Assembly: GCA_934169775.1 (NCBI GenBank)
Contig: CAKPOI010000001.1
Coordinates: forward strand, 1 to 64,000
DNA: 64,000 bases
Direction: 5' to 3'
Origin: an uncultured Clostridia bacterium
GTDB lineage: Bacteria > Bacillota > Clostridia > TANB77 > CAG-508
Both the position numbers and the translations under genes were made by a program. A model generated the notes under the pieces. It ran no database searches, was not told the DNA's origin, and saw only the letters and a list, made by a program, of their open reading frames with translations. Below are positions 7,896-16,818 of this stretch, in pieces. Each line of letters opens with the position of its first letter. Position 1 is the first letter of the stretch.

Positions 7896-9086
7896 ATGAG
7901 TATTCGTGAAAGATTAAGTGGTAATGAATCTGCTGCAACTGCTATGAAACAAATAAATCCAGATGTTGTTGCTGCATTCCCTATTACTCCATCTACAGAA
8001 ATTCCTCAATATTTTTCTACATTTGTTTCAAATGGTATGGTTGATACTGAATTTGTTGCTGTAGAAAGTGAACACAGTGCTATGAGTGCTTGTATTGGTG
8101 CAGAAGCTGCTGGTTCAAGAGCTATGACTGCAACATCTGCTAATGGTTTATCTTTAATGTGGGAAATGGTTTACATAGCTTCAAGTTTAAGACTTCCTAT
8201 AGTTTTATCTTTGGTAAACCGTGCTGTTTCAGGACCTTTAAATATACACTGTGATCATTCTGATGCTATGGGTGTTAGAGATTCTGGTTGGATTATGTTA
8301 TTTTCTGAAAACAACCAAGAGGCTTATGACAATTTATTGATGGCTCATAGAATTGCTGAAAATGAAAATGTTAGATTACCTTTAATGGTTTGTCAAGATG
8401 GTTTTATTACTTCTCATTCTATAGAAAATATTGAATTAGAAGAAGATAGTGAAGTTAAAAAATTTGTTGGTGAATATCATCCTGAACATTATTTATTAAA
8501 TGATAAAGAACCTATAGCAATTGGTCCTCTTGATTTACAAGCATATTTATTTGAACATAAAGCTCAACAAGGTTATGCTATGAAAGCTGCTAAAGATGTT
8601 ATTTTAGAAGTTAGTAAAGATTTTGAAAAATGGACTGGTAGACATTATGGTCTTTTTGAGGAATATAAATTAGATGATAGTGATATTGCTATTGTTTGTA
8701 TGAATTCAACTGCTGGAACTACAAAAGCTGTTGTTGATGAGTTAAGAGAAAAAGGTGTTAAAGCTGGTTTATTAAAAATTAGAGTGTATAGACCTTTCCC
8801 TGGAGAAGAAGTTGCTAAAGCCTTAGCTAATTGTAAAGCTGTTGCTGTTTTAGATAAAGCTGATTCTTTAAATGCTATTGGTGGTGCTTTATTTGAAGAT
8901 GTTACATCTAGTATGTATGTTGCAGATAAACATGTTCCTTTAGTTAATTATGTTTATGGTATTGGTGGTAGAGATACTACTACTAAAGAAATTAACTCTG
9001 TTTATACTGATTTAATTGAAATTGCTAAAAATGGTAAAGTTGAAAATCCTTATCGTTATTTAGGTTTAAGAAAGGAGGAAAATTAG
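7896..9086 (+). CDS. porA: Pyruvate:ferredoxin oxidoreductase, alpha subunit
   Basis: Alpha subunit supplying the pyrimidine-binding half of the thiamine pyrophosphate site. Characteristic blocks are AAFPITPSTEIPQYF (about 26-40), EHSAMSACIGAEAAG and TATSANGLSLMWEMVY, then LVNRAVSGPLNIHCDHSD and RDSGWIMLF. The Ile-His-Cys-Asp-His-Ser run and the C-terminal YVYGIGGRD favour a pyruvate enzyme over branched-chain VOR, although substrate is an inference from similarity. The 396-residue length matches Thermotoga-type PorA. AAGGAAGAAGG about eight bases upstream sets the ATG at 7896 rather than the GTG nine bases earlier. Its TAG is followed immediately by the porB ATG. Confidence 0.93.
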   Translation: MSIRERLSGNESAATAMKQINPDVVAAFPITPSTEIPQYFSTFVSNGMVDTEFVAVESEHSAMSACIGAEAAGSRAMTATSANGLSLMWEMVYIASSLRLPIVLSLVNRAVSGPLNIHCDHSDAMGVRDSGWIMLFSENNQEAYDNLLMAHRIAENENVRLPLMVCQDGFITSHSIENIELEEDSEVKKFVGEYHPEHYLLNDKEPIAIGPLDLQAYLFEHKAQQGYAMKAAKDVILEVSKDFEKWTGRHYGLFEEYKLDDSDIAIVCMNSTAGTTKAVVDELREKGVKAGLLKIRVYRPFPGEEVAKALANCKAVAVLDKADSLNAIGGALFEDVTSSMYVADKHVPLVNYVYGIGGRDTTTKEINSVYTDLIEIAKNGKVENPYRYLGLRKEEN

Positions 9087-10040
9087 ATGGCTTATAATGT
9101 AAAAGATGTTGTTGCAAATAAACCTTCAAGATTTACAGAAGGTCATAGAATGTGTGCAGGTTGTGGAGCTCCTGTTGTTGCTAGAATGGTTATGAGAGCT
9201 TTAAAAGAAGAAGATCATGCTGTTGTTTCTAATGCTACAGGTTGTATGGAAGTTTCTACTTTTATTTATCCTTATACTGCTTGGACAGATTCTTTTATTC
9301 ATACTGCGTTTGAATCAGCTAGTGCTACACTTTCTGGTGTAGAAGCTGCTTACAAATCTTTAAAAAGACAAGGTAAATTACCAGATGATAAACATACTAA
9401 GTTTATTGCTTTTGGTGGAGATGGTGGTACATATGATATAGGTTTGCAATCTTTATCAGGTGCTATGGAAAGAGGTCATGATATGACTTATGTTTGTTAT
9501 GATAATGGTGCTTATATGAATACTGGTATTCAACGTTCTTCTGCTACTCCAAAGTTTGCTGATACTACTACATCACCTGCTGGTTCTGTTATACCTGGTA
9601 AGATGCAAGCTAGAAAAGATTTAGCAAAAATTATGGTTGGTCATCATTTACCATATGTTGCTCAAACTGCTGCTTTTTTGAATTTTAAAGATTTATATGA
9701 AAAATCAGAAAAAGCTATTTATACAGAAGGTCCAACATTTTTGAATGTTTTGTCTCCTTGTCCTAGGGGTTGGGGTTATGCTACAGATGATTTAATGGCT
9801 ATTAATAAATTAGCTATTGATACTTGTTATTGGCCTTTATATGAAGTTGTTAATGGCGTTTATCATATTACTTATAAACCTGCTAAAAAACTTCCTATAG
9901 AAGAATTTTTGAGACCTCAAAAACGTTTTAAACATATGTTTAAACCTGGTAATGAATGGATGATTGAGGAATTCCAAAAAGAAGTTGATGCTAGATGGCA
10001 AGAACTTTTGGATTTGGAAAATTTGACAAATAATCAATAA
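9087..10040 (+). CDS. porB: Pyruvate:ferredoxin oxidoreductase, beta subunit
   Basis: Beta subunit binding the diphosphate of thiamine pyrophosphate and a proximal [4Fe-4S] cluster. The TPP motif runs from GGDGGTYDIG (110-119) to YDNGAYMNTG (138-147). Cys23, Cys26, Cys53 and Cys225 (in SPCPRGWG) are the expected cluster ligands. AAAGGAGG lies at the end of porA, and the porA stop and porB start are adjacent. Last gene of the operon, followed by a hairpin terminator. Together with the ferredoxin at 12.4 kb this points to fermentative anaerobic energy metabolism. Confidence 0.95.
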   Translation: MAYNVKDVVANKPSRFTEGHRMCAGCGAPVVARMVMRALKEEDHAVVSNATGCMEVSTFIYPYTAWTDSFIHTAFESASATLSGVEAAYKSLKRQGKLPDDKHTKFIAFGGDGGTYDIGLQSLSGAMERGHDMTYVCYDNGAYMNTGIQRSSATPKFADTTTSPAGSVIPGKMQARKDLAKIMVGHHLPYVAQTAAFLNFKDLYEKSEKAIYTEGPTFLNVLSPCPRGWGYATDDLMAINKLAIDTCYWPLYEVVNGVYHITYKPAKKLPIEEFLRPQKRFKHMFKPGNEWMIEEFQKEVDARWQELLDLENLTNNQ

Positions 10041-10060
10041 TATTATATAGTGTATATAGT

Positions 10061-10110
10061 TCCGTGTAATGTTTATATTTTATTCAAATTTCATTACACG
10101 GATTTTATTA
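10061..10110 (+). terminator. Terminator of the por operon
   Basis: Perfect 11-bp stem TCCGTGTAATG/CATTACACGGA with a 20-base AT loop, followed by TTTTATTATATT. Confidence 0.85.
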
Positions 10111-10143
10111 TATTAAATATTTTGATTGTATAAAATTTTGTAA

Positions 10144-10171
10144 TTCACATTTTCGTACAATTTTATATAAT
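10144..10171 (+). promoter_or_regulatory. Promoter of the 371-residue membrane protein gene
   Basis: TTCACA (-35, five of six matches) and TATAAT (-10, perfect) at 16-base spacing. AGGGGGTG then precedes the TTG start at 10206. Confidence 0.6.
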
Positions 10172-10205
10172 GTATTTTAATTAGTTTGCTTTAGGGGGTG
10201 TCTTT

Positions 10206-11321
10206 TTGGAAGAAAAAAATAATGAGCTTAAAGAAAGTTCAGATATTAATGAGTCTAATATTAATATTGAAAATTCTAAGGTTTATAAAAATACTAAAAA
10301 TAAGAAAAAGATGGCTTTTAATTTTGTTCTTATTGCTTTGATTTTTATTGGTTTACTAATATATATGATTTCAGTTGATGGAATTGATAATATTGTTAAT
10401 GTTTTAACACATGTTAATTATTCTTGGGTTATTGCTGGTTTTGTATGTTTGTTAGTACAATGGCTATCAGAAGCTTATACCCTACATTTGCCTATAAAAA
10501 GGATGTATCCTAATCAGCAGTTTTCTAATTCTTTTAAAGTAAATATGATTGGTCAATTATTTAATAATCTTACCCCTTTTTCTACTGGTGGTCAACCTAT
10601 GCAAGCATATGAACTTAATAAGACTGGAAAACGTGTTAGTGATTCTTTGTCTGCTATGGCTATAAAGTTTGTTGTTGCTCAATCTTCGTTATTGTTGTTT
10701 ACTTTTATAGTTGTTATTTTTGAGTTTGACTTTTTTTCTAAGTCTTTGCAGAATTTTTTATGGCTTGCTATTGTTGGTTTTTCTATGAATTTAATTGGTA
10801 TTTCTGCTGTTATATTGGCTGGATTTAATAAAAAGGCTATTACTACTATTGTTAATCCAATTATTCGTTTTTTGGGAAAGATTAAAATTTTGAAACATCC
10901 TGATGATGTTATTGAAAAGCTTTCTCACAGTATTGATAATTTTAGAGACCAGTTTAAAATTATTCGCTCTGAAAAGGCTATGATTTTTAAGATGTTTATT
11001 GCCTCTACTTTGCAAAATTTTGCTAATTTTTCTATTACTTATATGGTTTATCGTGCTTTTGGCAATTTTGGAATTGGTTTTTGGCAGATTATTCCTCTCC
11101 AGGCTTTTTTAGTTTTGGTTATGGCTGTTATTCCTACTCCTGGCGCTGGCTTAGGGGCTGAAGGTGGCTTTTTACTTTTGTTTAATTCTATATTCCTTCC
11201 TGGAACTATTAATATGGCTATATTATTTTGGAGATTATATACTTTTTATATTCCTATTATTGTTGGTGCTTTTTTCTTAGTTCCAATAAGATTAAAAGAA
11301 AAAATAAGTAATAACGATTAA
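10206..11321 (+). CDS. Lysylphosphatidylglycerol-synthase-like (YbhN/UPF0104) membrane protein
   Basis: Integral membrane protein of the UPF0104 / LPG_synthase_TM family, related to the flippase half of MprF. After a polar, Asn/Glu-rich N-terminus of about 38 residues come roughly eight hydrophobic helices, with the family blocks NMIGQLFNNLTPFSTGGQPMQAY (about 113-135) and VIPTPGAGLGAEGGF near residue 310. The lysyl-transferase domain of full MprF is absent, which is normal for this subfamily. The start is a TTG preceded by AGGGGGTG. It is monocistronic, with its own promoter and terminator. Likely role is lipid or lipid-linked precursor handling in the membrane; the substrate is unknown. Confidence 0.85.
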   Translation: MEEKNNELKESSDINESNINIENSKVYKNTKNKKKMAFNFVLIALIFIGLLIYMISVDGIDNIVNVLTHVNYSWVIAGFVCLLVQWLSEAYTLHLPIKRMYPNQQFSNSFKVNMIGQLFNNLTPFSTGGQPMQAYELNKTGKRVSDSLSAMAIKFVVAQSSLLLFTFIVVIFEFDFFSKSLQNFLWLAIVGFSMNLIGISAVILAGFNKKAITTIVNPIIRFLGKIKILKHPDDVIEKLSHSIDNFRDQFKIIRSEKAMIFKMFIASTLQNFANFSITYMVYRAFGNFGIGFWQIIPLQAFLVLVMAVIPTPGAGLGAEGGFLLLFNSIFLPGTINMAILFWRLYTFYIPIIVGAFFLVPIRLKEKISNND

Positions 11322-11331
11322 TTTATATGTT

Positions 11332-11371
11332 AAAAAAAGAATTTAAGATATTTTCTTAAACTCTTTTTTTC
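11332..11371. terminator. Bidirectional terminator between convergent genes
   Basis: AAAAAAAGAATTTAAGA pairs with TCTTAAACTCTTTTTTT (one mismatch) across a short loop. The A-run and T-run allow termination from both the upstream plus-strand gene and the minus-strand gene ending at 11416. Confidence 0.8.
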
Positions 11372-11415
11372 TTATATTCTAGTAAATGCTAAGTTCTATT
11401 ATTAGTGTCTATTTT

Positions 11416-12354
11416 TTATTCTATCTCTATTTTAAATGCTTCTAGTCTTAAGGACTTTCCTTCTGTTCCTATTCGTATTTCTTTTCCTTTAGAAATTGGC
11501 ATCCATCCAACATCTTGTATATGCTCTTGTGCTATTAAATTTTTGTTGCTTTTTATTTCTATTGCTTCTATTCTTCTGCTTTCTCCAGTTGTTCCTGCTG
11601 TTTCTCCATTTTTCACCCAATCTGACCAACCTTTATCCTGCATGTGAACTCTATATGATACATCTAAGCCATTAATTCCTTTTAAAATTATTGCTTCTAC
11701 CCTTCTACTTTCGCCTGTTGTTCCTATTGTTTCTCCTGCATTTTTCCATTCTGTCCATCCTATATCTTGTAAGTGTACTTTATATTGTAAATCTGATATC
11801 TTTATTTCTGCTGGCTTTTTGTAATAGAAATATGCTTGACATTTGGCATATTTTTGGAAGTTTTCTATACTACAATATACTTCATTTCCGTTTACTTCTA
11901 CTTTTCCTTGTCTTCCTAATTGATTGAATTTTCCGTTATATAAATATGGGTCATATATTATTATTCTGTTTGAATCTTTCATTTCTGCAAATACTACAAT
12001 ATGCCCATTTGTTGAGAATAATCCTCCTGGTGCTAAACTTGCTACTGCCATTCCTCCATTTCTTATACTTTCTATTGCTTCATTTATATTGTTTGTTCTT
12101 TTTACTTCTAAGTTGTAATTTTTTCCTAACCAATTAAATGCTTCTAGACTTGTTCCTTCATTTGCTCTGTATCCATTGTTTTTTAGTATATCTGCCATTT
12201 CATTTGGTAGTATTTTTTTTACCATATTTGTTACTATCATTGCTGCTGATGTTGGTCCACATCCACTCGTTTTTAGGTTTGCTTGTGGGTGTGTTGGACT
12301 TGTGTATGGGTGGTTTGCCCATCTGCTGTCTGCTTGATTATAATATTCTTTCAT
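11416..12354 (-). CDS. C39-like cysteine peptidase with three ChW repeats, no signal peptide
   Basis: N-terminal papain-like peptidase C39 domain (about 1-178) with candidate Cys32 in TSGCGPTSAAM, His118 in NGHIVVF and Asp135 in YDPYLY. It is followed by three clostridial hydrophobic-with-Trp (ChW) repeats at about 191-225, 234-268 and 277-309, each carrying the pattern HxQDxGW...GTxGxSxRxEA. ChW repeats are usually found in secreted clostridial proteins that act at the cell surface. The N-terminus (MKEYYNQADSRWANHPY) starts straight into the catalytic fold with no signal peptide or membrane anchor, as in many phage endolysins. GAGGAAAA precedes the ATG. Probable cell-wall or peptide hydrolase; substrate unknown. 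Confidence 0.82.
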   Translation of the reverse strand: MKEYYNQADSRWANHPYTSPTHPQANLKTSGCGPTSAAMIVTNMVKKILPNEMADILKNNGYRANEGTSLEAFNWLGKNYNLEVKRTNNINEAIESIRNGGMAVASLAPGGLFSTNGHIVVFAEMKDSNRIIIYDPYLYNGKFNQLGRQGKVEVNGNEVYCSIENFQKYAKCQAYFYYKKPAEIKISDLQYKVHLQDIGWTEWKNAGETIGTTGESRRVEAIILKGINGLDVSYRVHMQDKGWSDWVKNGETAGTTGESRRIEAIEIKSNKNLIAQEHIQDVGWMPISKGKEIRIGTEGKSLRLEAFKIEIE

Positions 12355-12446
12355 TTCATTTTCCTCCTCATTTATTATATTATATGTTTATATTTGGGAA
12401 ATGAAATAAAAGAGCTTGCTTTTTGTTCTGCAAACTCTTTTTATAC

Positions 12447-12626
12447 TTAATTTTCATCTTCGCTGATTGGTGCTTCAACTGGGCAAACTTCTGCGCAAGT
12501 ACCACATGAAATGCAAGCATTTGGATCAATTTCAAATCTTTCTTCTCCTTGAGTAATGCATTGAACAGGACATGCTGCTGCACAAGCGCCACAAGAAATA
12601 CATTTGTCTGTAATTTTAAAAGCCAT
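12447..12626 (-). CDS. 2[4Fe-4S] ferredoxin
   Basis: Clostridial-type ferredoxin of 59 residues with two CxxCxxCxxxCP clusters, Cys9/12/15/19 and Cys38/41/44/48. It is the likely soluble electron acceptor for the PFOR at 6.9-10 kb. The ATG at 12626 is chosen because GGGAGGTG lies seven bases upstream; an in-frame GTG at 12635 is part of that ribosome binding site. The ricT stop is one base before this ATG, so the pair is coupled. Confidence 0.95.
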   Translation of the reverse strand: MAFKITDKCISCGACAAACPVQCITQGEERFEIDPNACISCGTCAEVCPVEAPISEDEN

Positions 12627-12627
12627 T

Positions 12628-13536
12628 TTATTCACCTCCCTTAATGTCTAATTCTTCTAATTTTTCAAGTTCTTCTAGCTCTTTTTTATGTTGTTTTTCT
12701 TCTTCATCTATTTTTTCTCTCATAGTATCTTTTATAACTTTAATATCTTTTATGTCATATCTTTTATATGTATAAACATCTTCATTTTTTAATTTAACTT
12801 TTACTCTTTCTTTTAATGTTTCTATTCCTTCAACTTCTCCTGTTCCATCTTCTGTTTTTACAATAGCCCCCATATTAGGTAATCTTTTTAGTTTGTCTTG
12901 ATAAACTTCGTCCTCATACTTTAAACAGCACATTAATCTTCCACAATTTCCTGAAATTTTTGCTGGATTTAATGATAGGTTTTGTTCTTTTGCCATTTTT
13001 ATTGATACTGCTTCAAAATCACTTAAAAATGAGCAACAACATAATTCTCGTCCGCAAACTCCGTTTCCGCCAATTCTTTTTACTTCATCTCTTACTCCTA
13101 TTTGTCTTAATTCTATTCTCGTTTTATATATTGCTGCTAGGTCTTTTACTAAATCTCTAAAGTCTATTCTTCCATCTGCGGTGAAGTAAAATAGCATTTT
13201 GCTTCCATCAAATTTGCATTCTACATCTGTTAAACACATTTTTAGTTTGTGTTCTTTTATTTTTTTCTGACATATTGTAAATGCTTCTTTTTCTGTTTTT
13301 TTACATTCATCATATCTTTTACAGTCTTTATATGAAGCTATTCTTATTACTTTTTTTAACGGCTCTAATATTTTTTCATCATTTACATATCTGTTTGGAA
13401 TTACGACTTCTCCTATTTCTTCTCCTTGTGATGTTTCTACTATTACTTTGTCTCCTTTTCTTACATGTAAATATTTAGGATTGAAAAAATATATTTTTCC
13501 TAACTTTTTAAATCTTACTCCTATTATATTTTTCAA
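12628..13536 (-). CDS. ricT: RicT / YaaT, PSP1-domain protein
   Basis: Member of the PSP1 C-terminal domain family; in Bacillus RicT (YaaT) joins RicA and RicF in an Fe-S complex that promotes RNase Y-dependent mRNA processing and affects sporulation and competence. Visible blocks: IGVRFKKLGKIYFF at the N-terminus, FYFTADGRIDFRDLVKDLA, RIELRQIGVRDE, then the Cys-rich GVCGRELCCC and NCGRLMCCLKYE segments. The C-terminal ~40 residues are a charged helix. A TTG at 13536 is chosen: AGAAAGGAAAGGG lies just upstream and the product then begins MKNIIGVRF as in Bacillus. It sits in the order holB-ricT, as around Bacillus holB-yaaT. Confidence 0.93.
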   Translation of the reverse strand: MKNIIGVRFKKLGKIYFFNPKYLHVRKGDKVIVETSQGEEIGEVVIPNRYVNDEKILEPLKKVIRIASYKDCKRYDECKKTEKEAFTICQKKIKEHKLKMCLTDVECKFDGSKMLFYFTADGRIDFRDLVKDLAAIYKTRIELRQIGVRDEVKRIGGNGVCGRELCCCSFLSDFEAVSIKMAKEQNLSLNPAKISGNCGRLMCCLKYEDEVYQDKLKRLPNMGAIVKTEDGTGEVEGIETLKERVKVKLKNEDVYTYKRYDIKDIKVIKDTMREKIDEEEKQHKKELEELEKLEELDIKGGE

Positions 13537-13602
13537 TTTTTCCCTTTCCTTTCTCAAAAGTATTTTATACTTTTTTATACTATGCGTTACTATTAATGTT
13601 TT

Positions 13603-14493
13603 TTATTTCTTTACTTTTTCTTTTATTTGCATTAGCATATTGTCTATTGTCATATCATAATTTGAATATGATTGCAATCTTTTTTTGGTATTTTCCACTA
13701 TCTCTACACATTCTGCGTATTTGTAATTTTCTTTTGCTAATTCTAATAATAAGATATTTATATATTGTAAAATGTTTTGTATTTCGTCTTTTGAGTTATA
13801 TATGAATTCTGCTTTTTGAAAAATTTCTATTATGTCTTTTTGTTTTATGTTTTGTATAAAGTCTTGTATATTTTCATATTCTTCTTGTTTGTCTTTTAAT
13901 TGTAATGCCTTTCCTATGCTTCCACTACATGCTTTTAGGATTCTTTTGTCATTAAAATATATGCCTTGTTCTTCTAAATATTTTTCTATTTTTTCTTGTT
14001 TTATATCTTTAAACCTTAATATTGTACATCTTGATTTTATTGTGCTTAAAAATGAGTTTTCATTTGAGCCTATTAGTATTATTGTTATATATTCTGGTGG
14101 TTCTTCTAATGTTTTTAGTAATCCATTTTGTGCTTCTGGAGTCATTTTGTCACTATCATCTATTATATATACTTTTTGTCTTGATATTATTGGTTTTTCT
14201 ACTACTTTTCTTTGTATTTCTCTTATTTGGTCTATTTTTATGCTGCTTTCTTCTGGTTCTATTAATATAAAATCTGGATTGTTGTTATTATCAAATTCAA
14301 TACAAGATTTGCATTTTCCACAGTATTTGTTTTCTTCTAGACATAATAGTGATTTTGCAAATTCTTTTGCTATTTGCTTTTTTCCTATTCCTTCTGTTCC
14401 TAAAAATATGTAACTGTGTGATGCTCTTTTGCTTTTTATTGTTTGTTTTAATAATTCTTGTATTTCTTCATTTCCTATAATTTTATCAAACAT
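13603..14493 (-). CDS. holB: DNA polymerase III delta' subunit
   Basis: Clamp-loader subunit of the replicative polymerase. The Walker A region is GTEGIGKKQIA (32-42), a Lys-Lys variant of the GKT/S form, as tolerated in delta'. Four zinc-ligand cysteines (Cys51, 58, 61, 64) are typical of the family. The SRC-type motif appears as STIKSRCTILRF. Length 296 is somewhat short but normal for clostridial HolB. Upstream lepB is 117 bases away; downstream ricT is 66 bases away on the same strand. Confidence 0.9.
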   Translation of the reverse strand: MFDKIIGNEEIQELLKQTIKSKRASHSYIFLGTEGIGKKQIAKEFAKSLLCLEENKYCGKCKSCIEFDNNNNPDFILIEPEESSIKIDQIREIQRKVVEKPIISRQKVYIIDDSDKMTPEAQNGLLKTLEEPPEYITIILIGSNENSFLSTIKSRCTILRFKDIKQEKIEKYLEEQGIYFNDKRILKACSGSIGKALQLKDKQEEYENIQDFIQNIKQKDIIEIFQKAEFIYNSKDEIQNILQYINILLLELAKENYKYAECVEIVENTKKRLQSYSNYDMTIDNMLMQIKEKVKK

Positions 14494-14610
14494 CCTATTT
14501 CTCCTGTTTATAAATTACTCAATTTATAATTTTATTTTAAAGTAGCTTTTTATTATTTTACTTATTCCAATAAGTTTAATTGTTAAATTCTAAAGGAACA
14601 AATTTATTAT

Positions 14611-15261
14611 TTATTTTACTTTGCCCCATAAATTTAATGGCCAAATTCTAATTGCTACTTTACTTTCTATTTTTTCTAATGGTATACATCCAAATTCTCT
14701 ACAGTCTGTGCTGTGTCCTCTGTTGTCTCCCATTGCAAATACACAATTTTCTGGTACTGTAAAGTCATCTAATCCTTCTACTTTTGCTGATGTTGTAACT
14801 CCTGCTGCTAAATATTCTTCGTTTAGTTTTTCTTCATTTACATATACGTTTCCGTCTTTTATTTGTACATGGTCTCCTGGTAATGCTATTACTCTTTTTA
14901 TATAACTGTCTTTTCCCATTTCTACTACATAATATAAAAATTTCTTTATTGGATTTGTTGGTTCATTTGTATATGTTGCTATTGGCTCTTTTCCTTCTAA
15001 ATCATTACCTGAATATAATTTACTTGGTGCTTCAAATGTTATTATGTCTCCTTTTTCTGGTAATGTTTTGGTTGTTCTTCCCCATCTGTTTAGCCATAAT
15101 CTTTGATTTTGTATTAATGTTGGTTTCATTGATTCTTGTTTTACTATTGTTGGTGTTCCTACATAATAGCGAAATAGTAATGCTAATACTATTGCTATTA
15201 TTATACAATATACCCATTCTAATACTTCTTTTACTTCTGGTTTTATATTCATTTTATCCAT
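14611..15261 (-). CDS. lepB: Signal peptidase I
   Basis: Membrane-bound Ser/Lys protease that removes signal peptides from secreted proteins. One N-terminal transmembrane helix (about 12-34), catalytic Ser44 in KQESMKPTL, catalytic Lys122 in SYIKRVIALPGD, and the conserved MGDNRGHS box at 177-184. At 216 residues it is slightly longer than Bacillus SipS because of an insertion around 75-110. It has its own promoter just downstream of the sensor kinase gene and a structured leader. Expected substrates in this window include the SH3b/NlpC protein near 63 kb. Confidence 0.94.
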   Translation of the reverse strand: MDKMNIKPEVKEVLEWVYCIIIAIVLALLFRYYVGTPTIVKQESMKPTLIQNQRLWLNRWGRTTKTLPEKGDIITFEAPSKLYSGNDLEGKEPIATYTNEPTNPIKKFLYYVVEMGKDSYIKRVIALPGDHVQIKDGNVYVNEEKLNEEYLAAGVTTSAKVEGLDDFTVPENCVFAMGDNRGHSTDCREFGCIPLEKIESKVAIRIWPLNLWGKVK

Positions 15262-15310
15262 TCCTTTCTAAAAGGATAAATTTTGTCTGTTTTATCCCAC
15301 TCATAAACCT

Positions 15311-15350
15311 AGGTTGGAAAAGAATACATTTATAATTCTTTTTCAACCTT
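15311..15350. repeat. AAGGTTG-type hairpin in the lepB leader
   Basis: AGGTTGGAAAAGAAT pairs imperfectly with ATTCTTTTTCAACCT. A similar hairpin with the same AAGGTTG/CAACCTT ends lies at 19359-19403 between mraY and ftsW. It falls within the predicted lepB 5' leader. Confidence 0.6.
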
Positions 15351-15363
15351 AATTTCATTAAAT

Positions 15364-15392
15364 ATTATAACTTATTTTTTTGCAATTATCAA
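15364..15392 (-). promoter_or_regulatory. Promoter of lepB
   Basis: On the minus strand TTGATA (-35) and TATAAT (-10, perfect) are exactly 17 bases apart, starting five bases after the sensor kinase stop codon. The leader to lepB is about 95 bases and contains the AAGGTTG hairpin. Confidence 0.72.
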
Positions 15393-15396
15393 GGTT

Positions 15397-16770
15397 TTAG
15401 CTTTGTTTTGTAGGAATTCTTATTACTACTTCTGTTCCTTTTCCTACTTCACTTTTTATGTCGATACTTCCTCCATTTTTGTCAAGTATTTCTTTTGCTA
15501 TTGATAGTCCTAATCCAGAGCCTCCTAGTTCTCTTGTACGTGCTTTATCTACACGATAAAATCTTTCAAATATTCTTGTTAGGTCTTCTTCTGGTATTCC
15601 CATTCCATTATCTATTATTTTTATATATGCATCAGTATATACAAATCCCACATATATCTTGATTTCTCCACCATCTTTGGTATATTTTATACTGTTTGTT
15701 AATATGTTTAATATGACTCTTTCTATATCATCTTTGTCTGCATAAACTGGTGGAACATCTGCTGTTACAAAACAGTTTACATTATGTTCTTTTTTCTTTA
15801 TTTCTATTGCTAATTTTTCTTGTGATTTTTTTACAAGTTCTCCTAAGTCAAATAATTCTTTTTTTGTTTTCTTTTTATTACTGTCATATCTTGATAATGT
15901 TAATAAATCTGTTACTAGTCTTGCCATTCTTCTTGATTCTGATGCTATTACATTTAAAAATTTTATTTTTGTTTCTTCATCATATCCACCTTCTAATAAT
16001 GTGTCTGCATATCCCATTATTGATGTTATTGGTGTTTTTAACTCATGTGATACATCTGCTACAAATTCTTTTTGCATATTGTCTAATTTTACATGTTCTG
16101 TTATATCTTGTATTACTGCTATTACTCCTTCTGGACGTTCTTTTTCGTCTTTGAATGGTGCAAAAAATACATTTACATATCTTTCTTCTACTTGTATTCT
16201 TTGTTCTGTTGATGTCCAGTTTTCTAAATATATTATTTTTTCCATGTTTATATCTAATTTGAATTTTGCAAAAATATCTTCAAATGTGTTGTCTTCTGGT
16301 CCTATACTTAATAGTTTTTTTGCGGCTGGGTTTATTAATATTATCTCTCCTGCTCTATTAAATGCTATGATTCCGTCTGTCATATGTAATAAAATTGTTT
16401 CTATTTGATTTTTTTGTGTTGATACTTCACTTAGCTTGTCCTTTAATTCTATTGTCATTGCATCTATTACATTTTCTAAGTTTTCATTTGTTTTTTTAGT
16501 ATTTTTCTTTTCTTTCTTGTTTCCTTTTTCTTCTCCTTTTATTTCTTCTGCACTTTCTATTAGCTTGTTTACTGGGTACATTACATATTTTGATATATAT
16601 TTGTATATATACATTTCTATTATTATTGTTGCTAATATTCCCACTGCTATAAATATTAAAACACTGGCTTTATTTGTGGCTTTGTAACTTGCTACTCCTG
16701 CTAATGTTATTAATATAATTTGTGTGATGCATATTATTGATATTATTTTGGATTGAGTGTTCTTCAACAT
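15397..16770 (-). CDS. WalK/PhoR-type sensor histidine kinase
   Basis: Membrane sensor kinase of a two-component system. Two adjacent hydrophobic helices (about 8-28 and 37-60) leave almost no extracellular loop; then a charged linker, a PAS domain (about 120-230), the phosphoacceptor His242 in VSHELKTPITSIMGY, and the HATPase with N (NILTNSIKYTKDGG), G1 (DNGMGIPEEDL) and G2 (GSGLGLSIAKEI) boxes. Domain order resembles WalK but without the long extracellular loop and without an obvious HAMP. No response regulator adjoins it; the only candidate in the window is the WalR-like gene at 39.7-40.4 kb. It follows murG by 48 bases on the same strand, so it may be read with the dcw cluster. Confidence 0.9.
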   Translation of the reverse strand: MLKNTQSKIISIICITQIILITLAGVASYKATNKASVLIFIAVGILATIIIEMYIYKYISKYVMYPVNKLIESAEEIKGEEKGNKKEKKNTKKTNENLENVIDAMTIELKDKLSEVSTQKNQIETILLHMTDGIIAFNRAGEIILINPAAKKLLSIGPEDNTFEDIFAKFKLDINMEKIIYLENWTSTEQRIQVEERYVNVFFAPFKDEKERPEGVIAVIQDITEHVKLDNMQKEFVADVSHELKTPITSIMGYADTLLEGGYDEETKIKFLNVIASESRRMARLVTDLLTLSRYDSNKKKTKKELFDLGELVKKSQEKLAIEIKKKEHNVNCFVTADVPPVYADKDDIERVILNILTNSIKYTKDGGEIKIYVGFVYTDAYIKIIDNGMGIPEEDLTRIFERFYRVDKARTRELGGSGLGLSIAKEILDKNGGSIDIKSEVGKGTEVVIRIPTKQS

Positions 16771-16818
16771 TTTTCTCTGTTTCCTTTCTTGCTAATAATT
16801 AAGATTTATATTTTCTTA

